From an uncultured Flavihumibacter sp. (GTDB lineage Bacteria; Bacteroidota; Bacteroidia; Chitinophagales; Chitinophagaceae): a DNA stretch of 42,545 bases. Both the position numbers and the translations under genes were made by a program. The notes under the pieces are model-generated. The model ran no database searches, was not told the origin of the DNA, and was given only the letters and a program-made list of their open reading frames with translations. Where the stretch lies: assembly GCA_902168225.1 (NCBI GenBank), contig CABHOW010000084.1:1-42545 (forward strand). Direction: 5' to 3'. This document shows, one piece after another, positions 41,220 through 42,545 of the stretch (positions are counted from its first letter, which is position 1; each line of letters opens with the position of its first letter).

Positions 41220-42143
41220 TTAGAAAACGGAGCCGGGATTTTTTAGTCTGGATCTTGTTGAACCCACTCTTCTAATTTTGTTAAACCCACCGCTACCACT
41301 ACCTCTTCCAGAACCAAGAGAGAAGCCATTTAATCGAACAGACAATCCCAAACCTAGCGTGATAAAAGTGTCTTTTGCATAACCTCCTCTCTGAAGAGAT
41401 GTACTTGGATAGGGCAAAGTTGGGTCTAGTTCATCACCTCTGAATATTAACCCTATGGTAGTAATAGGGTCTGGTGCCTCTTTAAGTATAATATTTTTAT
41501 CGGGATAAGTATTTGACACATCATCTAAATAATTAGTAAAGAGTTTTCTAAAGGCAAATTCAAAATAAACATTAACATTTTCGTTAATAGCGTATTTAAT
41601 TCCCGCACCAATAGGGATTTCTAGATTAAACAGGCTGTATTGTTTTCTGTCGGGGTAAGAGGGTAAGCCCTGACCATTTGTATGATAATCGCGCAAATAC
41701 CTTTTAATACCCTTACGATCGTAAGTCCATGGATTCATATGCATCATACCTATGCCCGCATATACGTATGGAGAAAACACATAATCCTCACTATTCATGT
41801 TCAAAAAATCATACTGCACTGTAAAGTTCGTTTCCCAAAGAGTAGTTTGAAAATTCAAGTTTCTAGCCACTAAATCGGGGCGTGTATTATATCTGTCATC
41901 CCCTTTAAGCTTCATAATAGAAAAATCGAACCTGCCTATAATTTGTTCCGTTATGTCATAACTTATTCCGGCATTAAACATACCGGCAGTATTTTGATTT
42001 ATCACTTTAGCTTTTTGTGTAAGATCGCCGTAATAAGTGGCTAAGCCCACAGAACTATGTACTCTAAATGGATCCGTTTGTGAAAAACTCTTGAATGATA
42101 ATCCTAGTAGACAAAAAAGTATACAAGAAAGATATTTATACAT
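41220..42143 (-). CDS. DUF6089-type outer-membrane beta-barrel protein
   Basis: Protein of 307 aa with a signal peptide (to about FKSFSQ22) and an eight-strand-barrel look: VHSSVGLATYYGDLTQKAKVINQNTAGMFNAGISYDITEQIIGRFDFSIMKLKGDDRYN, FSPYVYAGIGMMHMNPWTYDRKG, LEIPIGAGIKYAINENVNVYFEFAFRKLFTNYLDDVSNTYPD. It resembles the DUF6089/PorG-like family, some of whose members belong to T9SS; that assignment is tentative. The C-terminus (GSGRGSGSGGFNKIRRVGSTRSRLKNPGSVF) is a basic Gly/Ser/Arg tail rather than a final barrel strand. It follows the ndk terminator convergently. Confidence 0.75.
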   Translation of the reverse strand: MYKYLSCILFCLLGLSFKSFSQTDPFRVHSSVGLATYYGDLTQKAKVINQNTAGMFNAGISYDITEQIIGRFDFSIMKLKGDDRYNTRPDLVARNLNFQTTLWETNFTVQYDFLNMNSEDYVFSPYVYAGIGMMHMNPWTYDRKGIKRYLRDYHTNGQGLPSYPDRKQYSLFNLEIPIGAGIKYAINENVNVYFEFAFRKLFTNYLDDVSNTYPDKNIILKEAPDPITTIGLIFRGDELDPTLPYPSTSLQRGGYAKDTFITLGLGLSVRLNGFSLGSGRGSGSGGFNKIRRVGSTRSRLKNPGSVF

Positions 42144-42257
42144 GTAGCATTTTACTTAATCGGAAGATGAAAAATTACAGTGTATTGCTGCCTGTTTCAC
42201 CAACTTATAACGATAAAACTATATTTATTCTTGTATATAACAAGTTAAAAATAGTTG

Positions 42258-42282
42258 AAGGGTATCAAAGTGATACCCTTTT
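42258..42282. terminator. Hairpin between the outer-membrane gene and tRNA-Pro
   Basis: AAGGGTATCA and TGATACCCTT are perfect 10-bp arms around a 3-base loop. Position suits a terminator for the minus-strand tRNA, but the T run on that strand starts only 6 bases after the stem, so the role is uncertain. Confidence 0.5.
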
Positions 42283-42329
42283 ACCTATTACTAGTGGATC
42301 CCCCTGCGGCGGGACGACCCCATTTCTTG

Positions 42330-42403
42330 TCGGGTGGACAAGATTCGAACTTGCGACCCCACGCCCCCCAGACGTGTGCGCTACCGGGCTGCGCCACCAC
42401 CCG
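42330..42403 (-). tRNA. tRNA-Pro (anticodon GGG)
   Basis: A 74-nt cloverleaf on the minus strand. The acceptor stem is CGGGTGG/CCACCCG with discriminator A, and the first pair C1-G72 is typical of proline tRNA. The D stem is GCGC/GCGC and the D-loop holds AGCCCGGTA. The anticodon loop CTGGGGG gives anticodon GGG, and the T arm holds TTCGAAT. CCA is not encoded (CAA follows the discriminator). Confidence 0.95.
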
Positions 42404-42448
42404 AAAACCTTAAAAAGCAACTTATATAAGTCCTTTTTCACCGGGCTG

Positions 42449-42476
42449 CAAATATAGGGTTAAAAGAAATTTTCAA
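42449..42476 (-). promoter_or_regulatory. Promoter of tRNA-Pro
   Basis: On the minus strand TTG (42474-42476), 17 bp, then TATATTTG (42449-42456), an exact -7 element. Predicted start about 40 bp before the mature tRNA. The rest of 42404-42545 shows nothing else recognisable. Confidence 0.6.
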
Positions 42477-42545
42477 GCTATATTTGTAAAATTTTCAACG
42501 GCTGCATGAATATTCTTTTGAAGCAGGTTACCATAACCGACCCCC

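Overview
The window looks like a chromosomal segment of a Bacteroidota bacterium, probably of the Chitinophagaceae or a close relative. The evidence is a PorP/SprF protein paired with a giant type IX secretion substrate, a short (285 aa) primary sigma factor, families largely confined to this phylum (DUF3822, DUF4249, BT_3928-type DoxX, DUF1599, DUF2490, HU-CCDC81), AT-rich codon use, few Shine-Dalgarno sequences, and promoters of the Bacteroidota TTG-N17-19-TAnnTTTG type. Apart from one pseudogene the content is mostly core or housekeeping. I saw no phage, insertion sequence, CRISPR array or defence island.

Layout. 1-1408: the end of a FAD oxidoreductase and a glutaminyl cyclase lipoprotein. 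1401-7733 (minus): a methyltransferase, an HU-CCDC81 membrane protein, a beta-barrel protein and a 1018 aa TPR protein. 7882-11667 (plus): acyl-CoA thioesterase, CinA and a 2-oxo acid dehydrogenase E2 with an unusual linker. 11751-12266: a headless DUF2490 remnant. 12461-16046: an unknown protein, rsmD-DUF3822 and a MATE exporter. 16043-20364 (minus): acyl-CoA-binding protein, TPR protein, folB, trxB, a DUF4249 lipoprotein and rpoD. 20539-23743 (plus): threonine aldolase, pgi and a GNAT enzyme. 23744-29951 (minus): PorP/SprF, its 1494 aa T9SS substrate, and a WbqC protein. 30207-34726: small lipoprotein and metal-binding genes plus pyrE, Nudix, thioesterase, coaD, pyrB and pyrR. 34776-36156: recF-DUF721. 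36195-41160: DoxX, DUF1599, folP, FKBP, nrnA-like and ndk. 41220-42403: an outer-membrane protein and tRNA-Pro(GGG).

The most unusual signal is not a gene. At least eight spacers are built from tandem words of exactly 7 bp, usually as two inverted arms around a short loop. Four word families recur: GGTATAA/CCCTAAA, GTCAATG/CATTGAC, ATTATGA/ATTCTTA and ACCCGAA/ACTCGTA. Most copies start in or directly after a stop codon; in pyrE and pyrB the stop codon itself lies inside a repeat word. The ACCCGAA/ACTCGTA family also occurs, hairpin included, in frame inside the E2 gene, where it encodes a TRNPEPATR stretch and a triplicated QPETRIA segment of the linker. This suggests a mobile or self-propagating heptamer hairpin that prefers gene ends and tolerates disordered protein linkers.
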